From contig NZ_JAFCMM010000008.1 of the NCBI RefSeq assembly GCF_018131225.1, positions 84,068-148,067 of the forward strand: 64,000 nt of DNA, read 5' to 3'. Position 1 is the first letter of the stretch. The number at the start of each line of letters is the position of its first letter. The notes beneath the pieces were generated by a model. That model was not told the origin of the DNA. It did no database searches and worked only from the letters and a program-made list of their open reading frames with translations. Made by a program: the position numbers and the translations under genes. The stretch is from Bradyrhizobium sp. U87765 SZCCT0048 (GTDB taxonomy: Bacteria > Pseudomonadota > Alphaproteobacteria > Rhizobiales > Xanthobacteraceae). Below, in pieces: positions 40,008 to 48,198 of the stretch.

Positions 40008-42631
40008 CTTGTACTGCCGCAGCGAGCGGTCTCGTGCAGGTGCGCGGTGCGCGCGAGAACAACCTCAAGGACGTGGACGTTTCCATCCCGCGCAACGCTC
40101 TGGTGGTATTCTCCGGTGTCTCGGGTTCCGGCAAATCCTCGCTCGCCTTCGGCACCATCTTCGCCGAGGCGCAGCGACGCTATTTCGAGTCGGTAGCCCC
40201 CTATGCACGGCGCTTGATCGACCAGGCTGGCGTGCCCGACGTCGATGCCATCGACGGATTGCCACCGGCGGTCGCCTTGCAGCAGCAGCGCGGCGCCAGC
40301 AACGCGCGTTCTTCCGTGGGGAGCGTCACCACGCTATCGAGCCTGGTGCGGATGATGTATTCGCGCGCCGGCGCCTATCCGGCCGGTCAGCCGATGCTCT
40401 ACGCCGAGGATTTTTCCCCCAACACGCCGCAGGGGGCTTGCCCCACCTGTCATGGCCTGGGGCATGTCTATGAGGTGACCGAGGCCATCATGGTGCCCGA
40501 TCCCTCCCTGACCATCCGGGAACGGGCGATAGCCTCCTGGCCGCCCGCTTGGCAGGGTCAAAACCTGCGCGATATCCTCGTCAGCATGGGTTACGACGTG
40601 GACAGGCCATGGAAGGATTTGCCCAAGGCGGACCGAGATTGGATTCTGTTCACTGAGGACACGCCCACCGTGCCGGTTTACGCGGGCTTCACGCCCGCCG
40701 AAACCCGAGCGGCGCTCAAGCGTAAGCTGGAGCCGAGCTATATGGGCACCTTCACCGGCGCCCGGCGCTATGTGCTGCACACCTTCGCTAACACCCAGAG
40801 CGCCCTGATGCGCAAGCGCGTATCGCGCTTCATGGAGGGCAAGCAGTGCCCCACTTGCGACGGCAAGCGACTGAAACCCGAAGCCTTGGCGATCACCTTC
40901 GCCGGAGTGGATATCGGCGCCTTCATGCAAATGCCGCTGGACCAGTTGGCGGCCCTGCTCGAACCCATCGTCCAGGGCGATTTCAGCGCCCATACGGCGG
41001 GGGAAGGTACGGACAGGGAGGCGACCCAGCGCGACCGGGCCGAACGGGCGGCCTCCGGTAAGGCCGTTCACGCAGTGTCGCCCGATGTGCGCCGCACCTC
41101 CGCACTCTCGGAAGAAAAGCGTCTCGCCGCGCAACGCATCGCCGGTGGCGTGATGGCCCGCCTGCATCAACTGCGGGGGCTGGGCCTCGGCTATCTGACG
41201 CTGGACCGGGCCACCCCGACACTTTCGGCGGGTGAACTGCAACGCCTGCGGCTGGCCACGCAGTTGAGTTCCCTGCTGTTCGGCGTCGTCTATGTTCTGG
41301 ACGAGCCCTCGGCGGGGCTGCACCCGGCCGACAGCCAGGCCCTCTACGACGCTCTCGACAGGCTGCGCGACGCGGGCAATTCGGTGTTCGTGGTCGAGCA
41401 CGATCTGGACCTGATGCGCCGCGCGCAATGGCTGGTGGATGTCGGACCCGATGCCGGAGAACACGGGGGCCACGTGCTCTTTAGCGGCGAGCCGGAGGGC
41501 CTGCGCCAGATCGCCGAATCCCGGACCGCGCGCTATCTGTTCGACGAGATCGCCGCGCCCGCGAGCCGAGGCCGCGAGCCCTCGGGCTGGCTGGAGTTGC
41601 AAGCCATCCATCGCCACAATCTGCGCGGCGTGGATGCGCGCATTCCGCTCGGCGTGCTGACGGCCGTTACCGGCATTTCTGGCTCGGGCAAATCCAGCCT
41701 CGTCGCGCAGGCTTTGCCGGAACTGATCTTGCTGCATCTGGGTCACGAACCCGAGGACGACGCGGCCGAAAGCGGCTCTGGCGAAGGCGCGACGGTCATC
41801 GAAGTCACCGGCGGTCATCTCGCCGGCGACGTGGATGCCGTGCAGCGTCTGGTGCAGGTGGACCAGAAACCGATCGGCCGCACCCCGCGCTCGAACCTGG
41901 CGACCTATACGGGCCTCTTCGACCATGTGCGCAAGCTGTTCGCCGCCACCCCCGATGCGCGGCGCCGCCGCTATGACGCCGGACGGTTCTCGTTCAATGT
42001 GGCCAAAGGGCGCTGCGAAACGTGCGAGGGCGAGGGCTTCGTCAGCGTGGAACTGCTGTTCATGCCGAGCGTCTATGCGCCGTGCCCGACCTGTCATGGC
42101 GCGCGCTATAACGATGCCACGCTGAAGGTGCGCTGGAACGGGCGCAACATCGCCGAGGTGCTGGCCATGACGGTGGACGAGGCCCACGGCTTCTTCGCGG
42201 GTGAGGACGCGGTGGCACGACCATTGCAATTACTGCGCGAGATCGGGCTGGGCTATCTGCGACTTGGCCAACCGGCCACCGAACTGTCCGGTGGCGAAGC
42301 ACAGCGCATCAAGCTGGCGACCGAGCTTCAGCGCAGCCAGCGCGGGCGCAGTCTCTACGTGCTCGACGAGCCGACCACCGGCCTGCATGCCTCGGACGCC
42401 GACCGGCTGTTGGTACAATTGCAGCGGCTGGTCGATGCCGGAAATAGTGTGGTGATGATCGAGCACGACATGCGCGCTGTGGCGCAGGCCGATTGGGTAA
42501 TCGATGTAGGACCAGGTGCTGGCGATGCTGGCGGCAAGATAGTCGTGGCCGGCTCCCCTCAACAGGTGGCCCGAACACCCGGTAGCCGGACGGCGCCGTT
42601 TCTTGTCGAAGAACTGGCGCGGGCCAAGTAG
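39980..42631 (+). CDS. Class II UvrA (UvrA2-like) ABC ATPase
   Basis: An 883-residue UvrA paralogue with two ABC modules. Walker A motifs are GVSGSGKSSLAFGTIFAEAQ and GISGSGKSSLVAQ; signatures are TPTLSAGELQRLRLATQL and ATELSGGEAQRIKLATEL; Walker B motifs are VVYVLDEPSAGLHPAD and SLYVLDEPTTGLHASD. Zinc CxxC pairs occur at CPTCHGLG, CPTCDGKRL, CETCEGEG and CPTCHGAR. At about 880 residues it lacks the UvrB-binding insert of standard UvrA (about 940), as in class II proteins linked to drug and DNA-adduct tolerance. It may load or assist repair without direct UvrB contact. The start MPDSPFGES lies in the direct repeat. Confidence 0.9.
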   Translation: MPDSPFGESSCTAAASGLVQVRGARENNLKDVDVSIPRNALVVFSGVSGSGKSSLAFGTIFAEAQRRYFESVAPYARRLIDQAGVPDVDAIDGLPPAVALQQQRGASNARSSVGSVTTLSSLVRMMYSRAGAYPAGQPMLYAEDFSPNTPQGACPTCHGLGHVYEVTEAIMVPDPSLTIRERAIASWPPAWQGQNLRDILVSMGYDVDRPWKDLPKADRDWILFTEDTPTVPVYAGFTPAETRAALKRKLEPSYMGTFTGARRYVLHTFANTQSALMRKRVSRFMEGKQCPTCDGKRLKPEALAITFAGVDIGAFMQMPLDQLAALLEPIVQGDFSAHTAGEGTDREATQRDRAERAASGKAVHAVSPDVRRTSALSEEKRLAAQRIAGGVMARLHQLRGLGLGYLTLDRATPTLSAGELQRLRLATQLSSLLFGVVYVLDEPSAGLHPADSQALYDALDRLRDAGNSVFVVEHDLDLMRRAQWLVDVGPDAGEHGGHVLFSGEPEGLRQIAESRTARYLFDEIAAPASRGREPSGWLELQAIHRHNLRGVDARIPLGVLTAVTGISGSGKSSLVAQALPELILLHLGHEPEDDAAESGSGEGATVIEVTGGHLAGDVDAVQRLVQVDQKPIGRTPRSNLATYTGLFDHVRKLFAATPDARRRRYDAGRFSFNVAKGRCETCEGEGFVSVELLFMPSVYAPCPTCHGARYNDATLKVRWNGRNIAEVLAMTVDEAHGFFAGEDAVARPLQLLREIGLGYLRLGQPATELSGGEAQRIKLATELQRSQRGRSLYVLDEPTTGLHASDADRLLVQLQRLVDAGNSVVMIEHDMRAVAQADWVIDVGPGAGDAGGKIVVAGSPQQVARTPGSRTAPFLVEELARAK

Positions 42632-42732
42632 TCCGACATGCCAACGATAGCCGTCCGCCCGCTTCGTTGCTTTGGGTGCCGAGACGATGATCGCAAAACG
42701 CTACGTCGAGTGATGAACCTCGCGTTGACTTG

Positions 42733-42960
42733 TCACGATCTTCCTGGCTCCCGCTTCGCCTTAGCGAAGCCTCGATCCGTGGCGATGAAGCGTTCCAGCA
42801 TAGGCACGATCAGCTTCATGGGATCGGCGACGGTCTGGCCGGTCTCGCGGGCCAGCACTTCGGCATAGGCGATCAGATCGCGGTGGAGCGGTGCCGGCAG
42901 CTCCACCGTCACCTTGACGGGCTTGTCGTCGGGCAGCGGCCCCAGCTTCAACTTCGCCAT
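42733..42960 (-). CDS. DUF2274 domain protein at the end of the trb operon
   Basis: A 75-residue protein: MAKLKLGPLPDDKPVKVTVE then LPAPLHRDLIAYAEVLARET. It is a DUF2274 member, often found directly after trbI in this type of element, and resembles a small ribbon-helix-helix-like DNA-binding protein. The spacing to trbI is 3 bases. Role in transfer is unknown. Confidence 0.85.
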   Translation of the reverse strand: MAKLKLGPLPDDKPVKVTVELPAPLHRDLIAYAEVLARETGQTVADPMKLIVPMLERFIATDRGFAKAKREPGRS

Positions 42961-42963
42961 CGC

Positions 42964-44094
42964 TCAGCCTCCGTAGGATTCGAGCACAAGGTCGCGGGTC
43001 ACGATGACCCTGACCGGGAAGCCTGGCCGGATGGTCAGCGTGGGTGTGACCTGCAATTGGCGCTGGATGATCTGTTGGCCGGCCTGGTTGATGGTGTCCT
43101 GCGCCCCGTCGCGGATGGCGCGGATCAGCCGGTCATCATCGCTGGTCGCCAACTCCGTGCCGACGCCAAGCAAGGTCGAGAGCCCTGCGGCCTTCATCAG
43201 ATCCCACCAATGATAGTCGACGCCATCCTCAAGCCCGGCATAGCCGCTGGCATCCGCGCCGGGCTGGCGCTCCAGCACGATGGAGCGGCCATTGGGGAGG
43301 ATCAGCCGATTCCAGACCAGCAGCACGCGGCGCTGACCGAAGGTCACGCCGGCGTCGTATTGGCCGATGATGCGCGTGCCCTGCGGGATCAGAAGGAGGC
43401 TGCCGGTCGGGCTGTCATAGACGTTTTCCGTGACCTGCGCGGTGATCTGACCGGGCAGATCGGAGCGGATGCCGGTAATCATCGCGGCGGGGATGACGGC
43501 TCCGGCCTGTAGGATGTAGGGCGACGCTGGAGCCATGATGCGGTCCAGGGCGACGGTCTGCCGATCCACCGGCCCGTTTAGGAAGGCGGTGTGCCGGTCC
43601 TGGGGGCCGGTCGCGCCGGACGGAAGGCCAAGGCCGGGCATGGCGATGCCGGTTGCCGTCCCCGTGCCGGGCGCGGTCTGGAAAAAGACGCGGCTGACGC
43701 GCGCGGCTTCTTCCTCGGCGAGACGGCGCTGTTCCTCGGGATCGACGGCGGGCGTCGCCATGACCGGCGGCGCAACCGGCTGTCCCCGGTTCTGCGCATC
43801 GAGGATCGGGCGGCCGAGGTCGCCGGGCAACGCCGGCCCCAGGACCGGGCCGGTATAGTCGCGCGGTAGGCCGGACAAGCCGTCCGCCGTGGGCCGGTTC
43901 TCGGTCGAATAGAGTTCTTCATTGCCCGGACCTGCATCGCGGGTCTGGAGCGCGTAGATCAGCGCGCCGCCGACGCCGAACAAGGCTACAGCGCCGACGC
44001 CAGCGAGCATCTTGCGTGACAGGCGGGTGACGCGCGGCGGTTCGGCGCGCAGCCGCATCGGCGAGGCGTCCGTGGTGTTGGTGGTGTCTGTCAT
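42964..44094 (-). CDS. trbI: Conjugal transfer protein TrbI (VirB10-like)
   Basis: A 376-residue protein spanning the envelope as the scaffold of the type IV secretion channel. One N-terminal membrane helix (MLAGVGAVALFGVGGALIYA) is followed by a Pro-rich periplasmic region, then the VirB10 domain: ILQAGAVIPAAMITGIRSDL, GSLLLIPQGTRIIGQYDAGV and GRSIVLERQPGADASGYAGL. The ATG at 44,094 overlaps the trbG stop (ATGA); a longer open frame upstream is only the shadow of trbG. Confidence 0.95.
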   Translation of the reverse strand: MTDTTNTTDASPMRLRAEPPRVTRLSRKMLAGVGAVALFGVGGALIYALQTRDAGPGNEELYSTENRPTADGLSGLPRDYTGPVLGPALPGDLGRPILDAQNRGQPVAPPVMATPAVDPEEQRRLAEEEAARVSRVFFQTAPGTGTATGIAMPGLGLPSGATGPQDRHTAFLNGPVDRQTVALDRIMAPASPYILQAGAVIPAAMITGIRSDLPGQITAQVTENVYDSPTGSLLLIPQGTRIIGQYDAGVTFGQRRVLLVWNRLILPNGRSIVLERQPGADASGYAGLEDGVDYHWWDLMKAAGLSTLLGVGTELATSDDDRLIRAIRDGAQDTINQAGQQIIQRQLQVTPTLTIRPGFPVRVIVTRDLVLESYGG

Positions 44095-45086
44095 GACGGG
44101 GAGTCTCCGGTCGCGCTGGCAGGCTGATCGGCGGCCGCCTGCGTCGGGTTGATACGGACGATCCTGACGACCTGCTGGCGGGTGCCGCCGCCAAGGCGCA
44201 GCTCGGCCGCACCGAATAGGCGGTCCACGATCAGGATGTTCTGGTGGATGCGGCTGTTGACGATCTGCGGTTCGCCATCGGAGCCGAGTACGAAGATCGG
44301 CGGCATCTCGCCCTGCACGATCCCGGCCGGGAAGACGACATAGACGCGCCGTCCATCGTCGAAGACGGAAACCGGCCGCCACGGCGGGCTGTCTCCGGTC
44401 AGGCCGTAGCGATAGTTCCGCGCGGCCTCGGCGGGAATGACGGGTGCGGCTGGAACGGTCTGGCGCTGGCCCGCTGGCGGTGCCGGATAGGCCCAGGCGA
44501 CGGCAGGCATGTAGAGCGATTCCCGCGCGCGCAGCTCGATCATGTAGGTGCGCCGGTCGGTGGTGACGACAAGGTTGGTGGCAATGTCCGGGCGTGTCGG
44601 CTTCACGAGGATATGGACACGGCGGTTCGCGCCGGACCCGGATTCCGTGTCGCCGATGATCCACCTTGCGGTATCACCCGCCGCGATCGGCCCCGCGCCG
44701 GTCAGGCTCTCGCCCGGCTCCAGCGCAATGGTGGTGATCTGCCCGACTGCGGCATAGACCTGATAGAGCGCGCCCTCGCTCCACGGATAAATCTGGATCG
44801 CGTTGTAATAGCCTGCGCGGCGCGGCTCGACGCGAGCGGCGGCGTTGGCGTTCTCGACGCGGCCGGTCGGTGTTCCAGCAGCGGCGCCGCCGCGCGCGAC
44901 GGTCCACGCGGGCGGCGTGTGCAGCGGCCGGGGCGTTTCGTCGGTCGCGGCCGCCTGCACCACTGGCAGCGGCGGCACGCTATCGTCATAGCTCCATTGC
45001 TGCGTCCGGTTGGTGGCGCAGCCTGCGAGCATGGTGGCCGAAAGCAGCACGGCCGCGATTGTGGGGGTGCGGGTGATCGTCCTCAT
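44091..45086 (-). CDS. trbG: Conjugal transfer protein TrbG (VirB9-like), lipoprotein-type signal
   Basis: A 331-residue outer-membrane-associated T4SS component. Signal sequence MRTITRTPTIAAVLLSATML then AGCATN gives a lipobox with the lipidated Cys; in many systems that lipoprotein role belongs to VirB7, so it is notable here. The VirB9 domain shows YPWSEGALYQVYAAVGQIT, ALEPGESL, WIIGDTESGSG and HILVKPTRPDIATNLVVTTD. It overlaps trbF upstream and trbI downstream (ATGA both times). Confidence 0.94.
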   Translation of the reverse strand: MRTITRTPTIAAVLLSATMLAGCATNRTQQWSYDDSVPPLPVVQAAATDETPRPLHTPPAWTVARGGAAAGTPTGRVENANAAARVEPRRAGYYNAIQIYPWSEGALYQVYAAVGQITTIALEPGESLTGAGPIAAGDTARWIIGDTESGSGANRRVHILVKPTRPDIATNLVVTTDRRTYMIELRARESLYMPAVAWAYPAPPAGQRQTVPAAPVIPAEAARNYRYGLTGDSPPWRPVSVFDDGRRVYVVFPAGIVQGEMPPIFVLGSDGEPQIVNSRIHQNILIVDRLFGAAELRLGGGTRQQVVRIVRINPTQAAADQPASATGDSPS

Positions 45087-45772
45087 TGGCTCATCTCCCG
45101 TGACCACGAAATTGCATTGACGTAGATTCCCAACGGGTTGGCGCGCAGGCGCTCGGCATCGCGCGGCGTCTGGATCACGATGGTCAGGATCGCCGTCCAT
45201 CGCTCGGTGGTGGCGAGCTGGCCGTTTTCGTAGTGGCGTTCGGTCCAAGCCACGCGGAAGCTGTCGGGCGATGCCCGGATGACGCTCGAGACCTCGACGG
45301 CGACCTGCTGACGGCCGACCCGCGTGAACGGGTCGTTGGCCCGCGCATAGTCGTTCAAGGCAGCCGCGCCCCTGTCGGTGGTGAACTCGTATGCGCGAAG
45401 CCAATTCTGGCGAACGATGATGGCGTCGGCCGGGATCGCGCGGACCTGCTCGATGAAGCGGCCGAGATGGAAAGCGATCTGCGGATCGGTGGCGCGATAG
45501 TCAGCGTTTGCGGGCGCGACGGTCTGCGCCTGGCCGATATTGTCGACCTGTACCACCCAGGGCACGACGGTCCCGCGCGCGGACTGCCAGACAAGGGCGG
45601 AAGCGAAGCCGGCCGACAGGATCAGCGAGCCGAACGCCATATAGCGCCAGTTCTTCGCCTGAACACGGGCCGAGCCGATGCGCTCGTCCCATGCCTGCGC
45701 GGCTTTCTGATAGGGTGTCTCGGGTTCCGGCGACTTGCCGTAGTGGGTTGCTGGTCGTTTGAAGATGGTCAT
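45083..45772 (-). CDS. trbF: Conjugal transfer protein TrbF (VirB8-like)
   Basis: A 229-residue inner-membrane T4SS assembly protein. N-terminal cytosolic part PETPYQKAAQAWDERIGSAR, one membrane helix (WRYMAFGSLILSAGFASALV), then the VirB8 periplasmic fold with TDPQIAFHLGRFIEQVRAIP and FRVAWTERHYENGQLATTE. ATGA overlaps join it to trbL and trbG. Confidence 0.94.
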   Translation of the reverse strand: MTIFKRPATHYGKSPEPETPYQKAAQAWDERIGSARVQAKNWRYMAFGSLILSAGFASALVWQSARGTVVPWVVQVDNIGQAQTVAPANADYRATDPQIAFHLGRFIEQVRAIPADAIIVRQNWLRAYEFTTDRGAAALNDYARANDPFTRVGRQQVAVEVSSVIRASPDSFRVAWTERHYENGQLATTERWTAILTIVIQTPRDAERLRANPLGIYVNAISWSREMSQ

Positions 45773-47142
45773 GAGCGGTCACTTTCGGAAAGGTTGATGG
45801 AGGAACCGGAGCCGTGGCTGTCGCCGGAGCGCACCGCATGGGCTGCCATGGTCGTGCCGTGGTTCATGGCCTGGGAGCGCTGCATCCGCTGCGCCCAGGC
45901 CGGAGCACTGCCTGCGACGGCGGACGGTGCGGCGGCGGGAGTAGCGCTCGCGCCGCCGACCGTGCCTGCGGTGGACGTGCCGCCGGTCACACCAAAGGCG
46001 GCGCGTGCGCCATCGGAAAAGCTGGATTTGACGCTTTCCGATGCTTTCGACGCGGCGCGCTTCAAGGGCGATACAGCGGCAGAACCTGCGGTCCGCGCGA
46101 CACCGCCGAGGCCGGAGGCGACACTGGCCGCGCCGGTCTGGCCGAGCGAGCCGACGCTGTAGGCGGCCGTCGCCGCGCCTGCGGCGGAAGCACCTCCGCG
46201 AACGGCCGCGGCTCCACCGGACAGAGCGGCGGCGCCGCCTCTGGCGGCCAGCATCGCTCCACCTCCCGCCGCCGCGCCTCCTGCGAGCACCATGCCGCCG
46301 GCGGCAAGGCCGGTGCCTACGGCCGCACCCGCGCCGAGTTGCGGGCCGCCCGACACGATGCCGTTGGCGATGCCGGGGCCGAAGATGCCGAGGCCGAGCA
46401 GCGACAGCGCGGCGAGCACGATCGCCATGGCGTCGTCGATGGTCGGGGTTGCCCCGCCGAAACCGGCGGTGAATTGGCTGAACAAGGTCGAGCCGATGCC
46501 GATGATGACGGCGAGCACCAGAACCTTGATGCCGGACGACACCACGTTGCCCAAGACCTTCTCGGCCATGAAGGCGGTCTTGCCGAACAGCCCGAAGGGG
46601 ATCAGCACGAAACCGGCGAGCGTGGTCAGTTTGAACTCGATCAGGGTGACGAAGAGCTGGATGGCGAGGATGAAGAAGGCCAGAACCACCAGCGCCCATG
46701 CGAACAGTAGGCATGCGATCTGGATGAAGTTCTCGAAGAAGCTAATCCAGCCCATCAGGTCGGAGATGGAATCGAGCAGCGGCCGGCCGGCGTCGAGGCC
46801 TGTCTGCGCGACGCGGCCCGGCCGCATGAGATCGGCAACGGAAAAGCTGGTGCCTGACGCCATGAGGCCAAGTCCGGCGAAGCTCTCGAAGACGATCTGC
46901 GCGAGGTTGTTCCAGTTGGAAATGATGTAGGCGAAGACGCCGACGAACAGCGTCTTTTTTACCAGCCGCGCGATGATGTCGTCATCCGCGCCCCATGCCC
47001 AGAATAGCGCGGCAAGCGTCACGTCGATGATGATGAGCGTGGTCGCCACAAACGCGACCTCGCCGCCGAGCAGGCCGAACCCGCTGTCGATGTAGGATGT
47101 GAATACGCCGAGGAAATTGTCGATGACGCCCGTATTGCCCAT
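45769..47142 (-). CDS. trbL: Conjugal transfer protein TrbL (VirB6-like)
   Basis: A 457-residue polytopic inner-membrane protein of the channel. Membrane helices occur at EVAFVATTLIIIDVTLAALF, LLFAWALVVLAFFILAIQLF and ALVVLAFF onward; the C-terminal 180 residues are an Ala/Gly/Ser-rich low-complexity cytosolic or periplasmic tail ending in HGSGSSINLSESDRS. The start MGNTGVIDNFLGVFTSYIDS is typical of TrbL. Confidence 0.94.
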   Translation of the reverse strand: MGNTGVIDNFLGVFTSYIDSGFGLLGGEVAFVATTLIIIDVTLAALFWAWGADDDIIARLVKKTLFVGVFAYIISNWNNLAQIVFESFAGLGLMASGTSFSVADLMRPGRVAQTGLDAGRPLLDSISDLMGWISFFENFIQIACLLFAWALVVLAFFILAIQLFVTLIEFKLTTLAGFVLIPFGLFGKTAFMAEKVLGNVVSSGIKVLVLAVIIGIGSTLFSQFTAGFGGATPTIDDAMAIVLAALSLLGLGIFGPGIANGIVSGGPQLGAGAAVGTGLAAGGMVLAGGAAAGGGAMLAARGGAAALSGGAAAVRGGASAAGAATAAYSVGSLGQTGAASVASGLGGVARTAGSAAVSPLKRAASKASESVKSSFSDGARAAFGVTGGTSTAGTVGGASATPAAAPSAVAGSAPAWAQRMQRSQAMNHGTTMAAHAVRSGDSHGSGSSINLSESDRS

Positions 47143-47144
47143 GG

Positions 47145-47411
47145 TCAGCGCGCCTCGCTGCGGTCACGGCCGAGGAAGCGGTCGCGGGATTCAGCCCATG
47201 CGGCGAGGCAGCCGGCATCGCTGGCGGCAGCCTCGCCGAGCTGCTGGCAGCGGCGCAGAGTTTCGCGCAGCGGATCGGCCGGCGGCTGGAAGGCCGGCGC
47301 GGGGCGAGGCGCGGAAGGTTGGTCCTTCCGCGCCATGTCGATTGCGGTCGCCGTGACGGCGATGGCGATGAACACAACGGCCCCGAGCCGCGCCAGCATC
47401 TTGCCGTCCAT
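47145..47411 (-). CDS. trbK: Putative entry exclusion protein TrbK (alternative type)
   Basis: An 88-residue protein with an N-terminal membrane segment (LARLGAVVFIAIAVTATAID) and a short periplasmic part with two Cys (LRRCQQLGEAAASDAGCLAA). Size, position between trbJ and trbL, and the two-Cys pattern fit the alternative TrbK group, which prevents redundant transfer into cells already carrying the element. Confidence 0.82.
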   Translation of the reverse strand: MDGKMLARLGAVVFIAIAVTATAIDMARKDQPSAPRPAPAFQPPADPLRETLRRCQQLGEAAASDAGCLAAWAESRDRFLGRDRSEAR

Positions 47412-47424
47412 GGCGAGCCTCCCG

Positions 47425-48198
47425 TCAGTTGTTGCCGTTGTTGAACATCTGCGCGTTGCCCGGCTGGTAGCCGGTGCCGGGCGTCAGAAAACGGCGGCGC
47501 TGCTCGCGGCCCTGTTCGGCAGCCGTCGCGCGCTCGGCCTCGGTCAGCGCGTCGGCTCGGCCGTTCGCCGAGATGACTGCGATCAGGTCGGAGAGCTGCT
47601 GCGACTGGAGTGCGAGAAGCTGGTTGCCGGCCTGCGTCGCCTGCAATGCGCCGGTCGCACCCTGACTCTGGCCGACAAGCGCGGCCATCTCGGCGCGGTT
47701 GCTGTCGATATTGCCGACCGCCCCCGCCTGCACGCGCATCGCGTCCTGCAAGCCGCCGACCGTGTTCTCCCAGCGCGAACGCGCATCGGCGACAAGCTGG
47801 GCGTCGGTCGCCGAAAGCGAAACATTGCCGTATCGCTGCTGGAACGCTTGGTCGATCTGCCCGACCTCGAAGGCGATGTTCTGCGCCTGCCCGAGAAGCT
47901 GCTGCGTGCGCTGGACATTCTGCTGGAGCTGCTGGAGCGAGGAATGCGGCAGGCTCGCAAGATTGCGGGCCTGATTGATGAGCATCTGCGCCTCGTTCTG
48001 GAGCGAGGTGATCTGGTTGTTGATCTGCTCCAGAGTGCGGGCGGCCGTGAGGACGTTTTGCGCGTAGTTGGATGGGTCATAGACGATCCGGCCGAAAAGC
48101 TGAGCATGGGCCGGACTTGCCAGCATGGGCGAAAACGCGACAGGCACGGCGAGCGCCAGCGCGAGAGCCGAGGCTCCGACGATCTTGGGATAGGTCAT
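47425..48198 (-). CDS. trbJ: Conjugal transfer protein TrbJ (VirB5-like)
   Basis: A 257-residue periplasmic/pilus-associated protein. The signal peptide MTYPKIVGASALALALAVPV through SPAHAQ is cut near residue 33. The rest is largely helical and Gln-rich (NQITSLQNEAQMLINQARNL, LQQLQQNVQRTQQLLGQAQN), as in TrbJ/VirB5. The ATG overlaps the trbE stop (ATGA), which fixes the start. Confidence 0.94.
   Translation of the reverse strand: MTYPKIVGASALALALAVPVAFSPMLASPAHAQLFGRIVYDPSNYAQNVLTAARTLEQINNQITSLQNEAQMLINQARNLASLPHSSLQQLQQNVQRTQQLLGQAQNIAFEVGQIDQAFQQRYGNVSLSATDAQLVADARSRWENTVGGLQDAMRVQAGAVGNIDSNRAEMAALVGQSQGATGALQATQAGNQLLALQSQQLSDLIAVISANGRADALTEAERATAAEQGREQRRRFLTPGTGYQPGNAQMFNNGNN

Noticed and set aside
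40334..42229. 631-codon minus-strand frame opposite uvrA
   Set aside because: Antisense shadow of a clear ABC ATPase.
23761..42631. Idea that the cargo is the known transmissible locus of heat resistance / protein quality control
   Set aside because: None of its marker genes (ClpK, small heat-shock proteins, YfdX, HdeD, DegP) is present; the content is aldehyde removal and DNA repair.
22370..42700. Insertion sequences or transposons as the vehicle of the cargo
   Set aside because: No transposase gene or remnant and no IS-like terminal repeats were found; the direct repeats around nhaA are gene-junction duplications.
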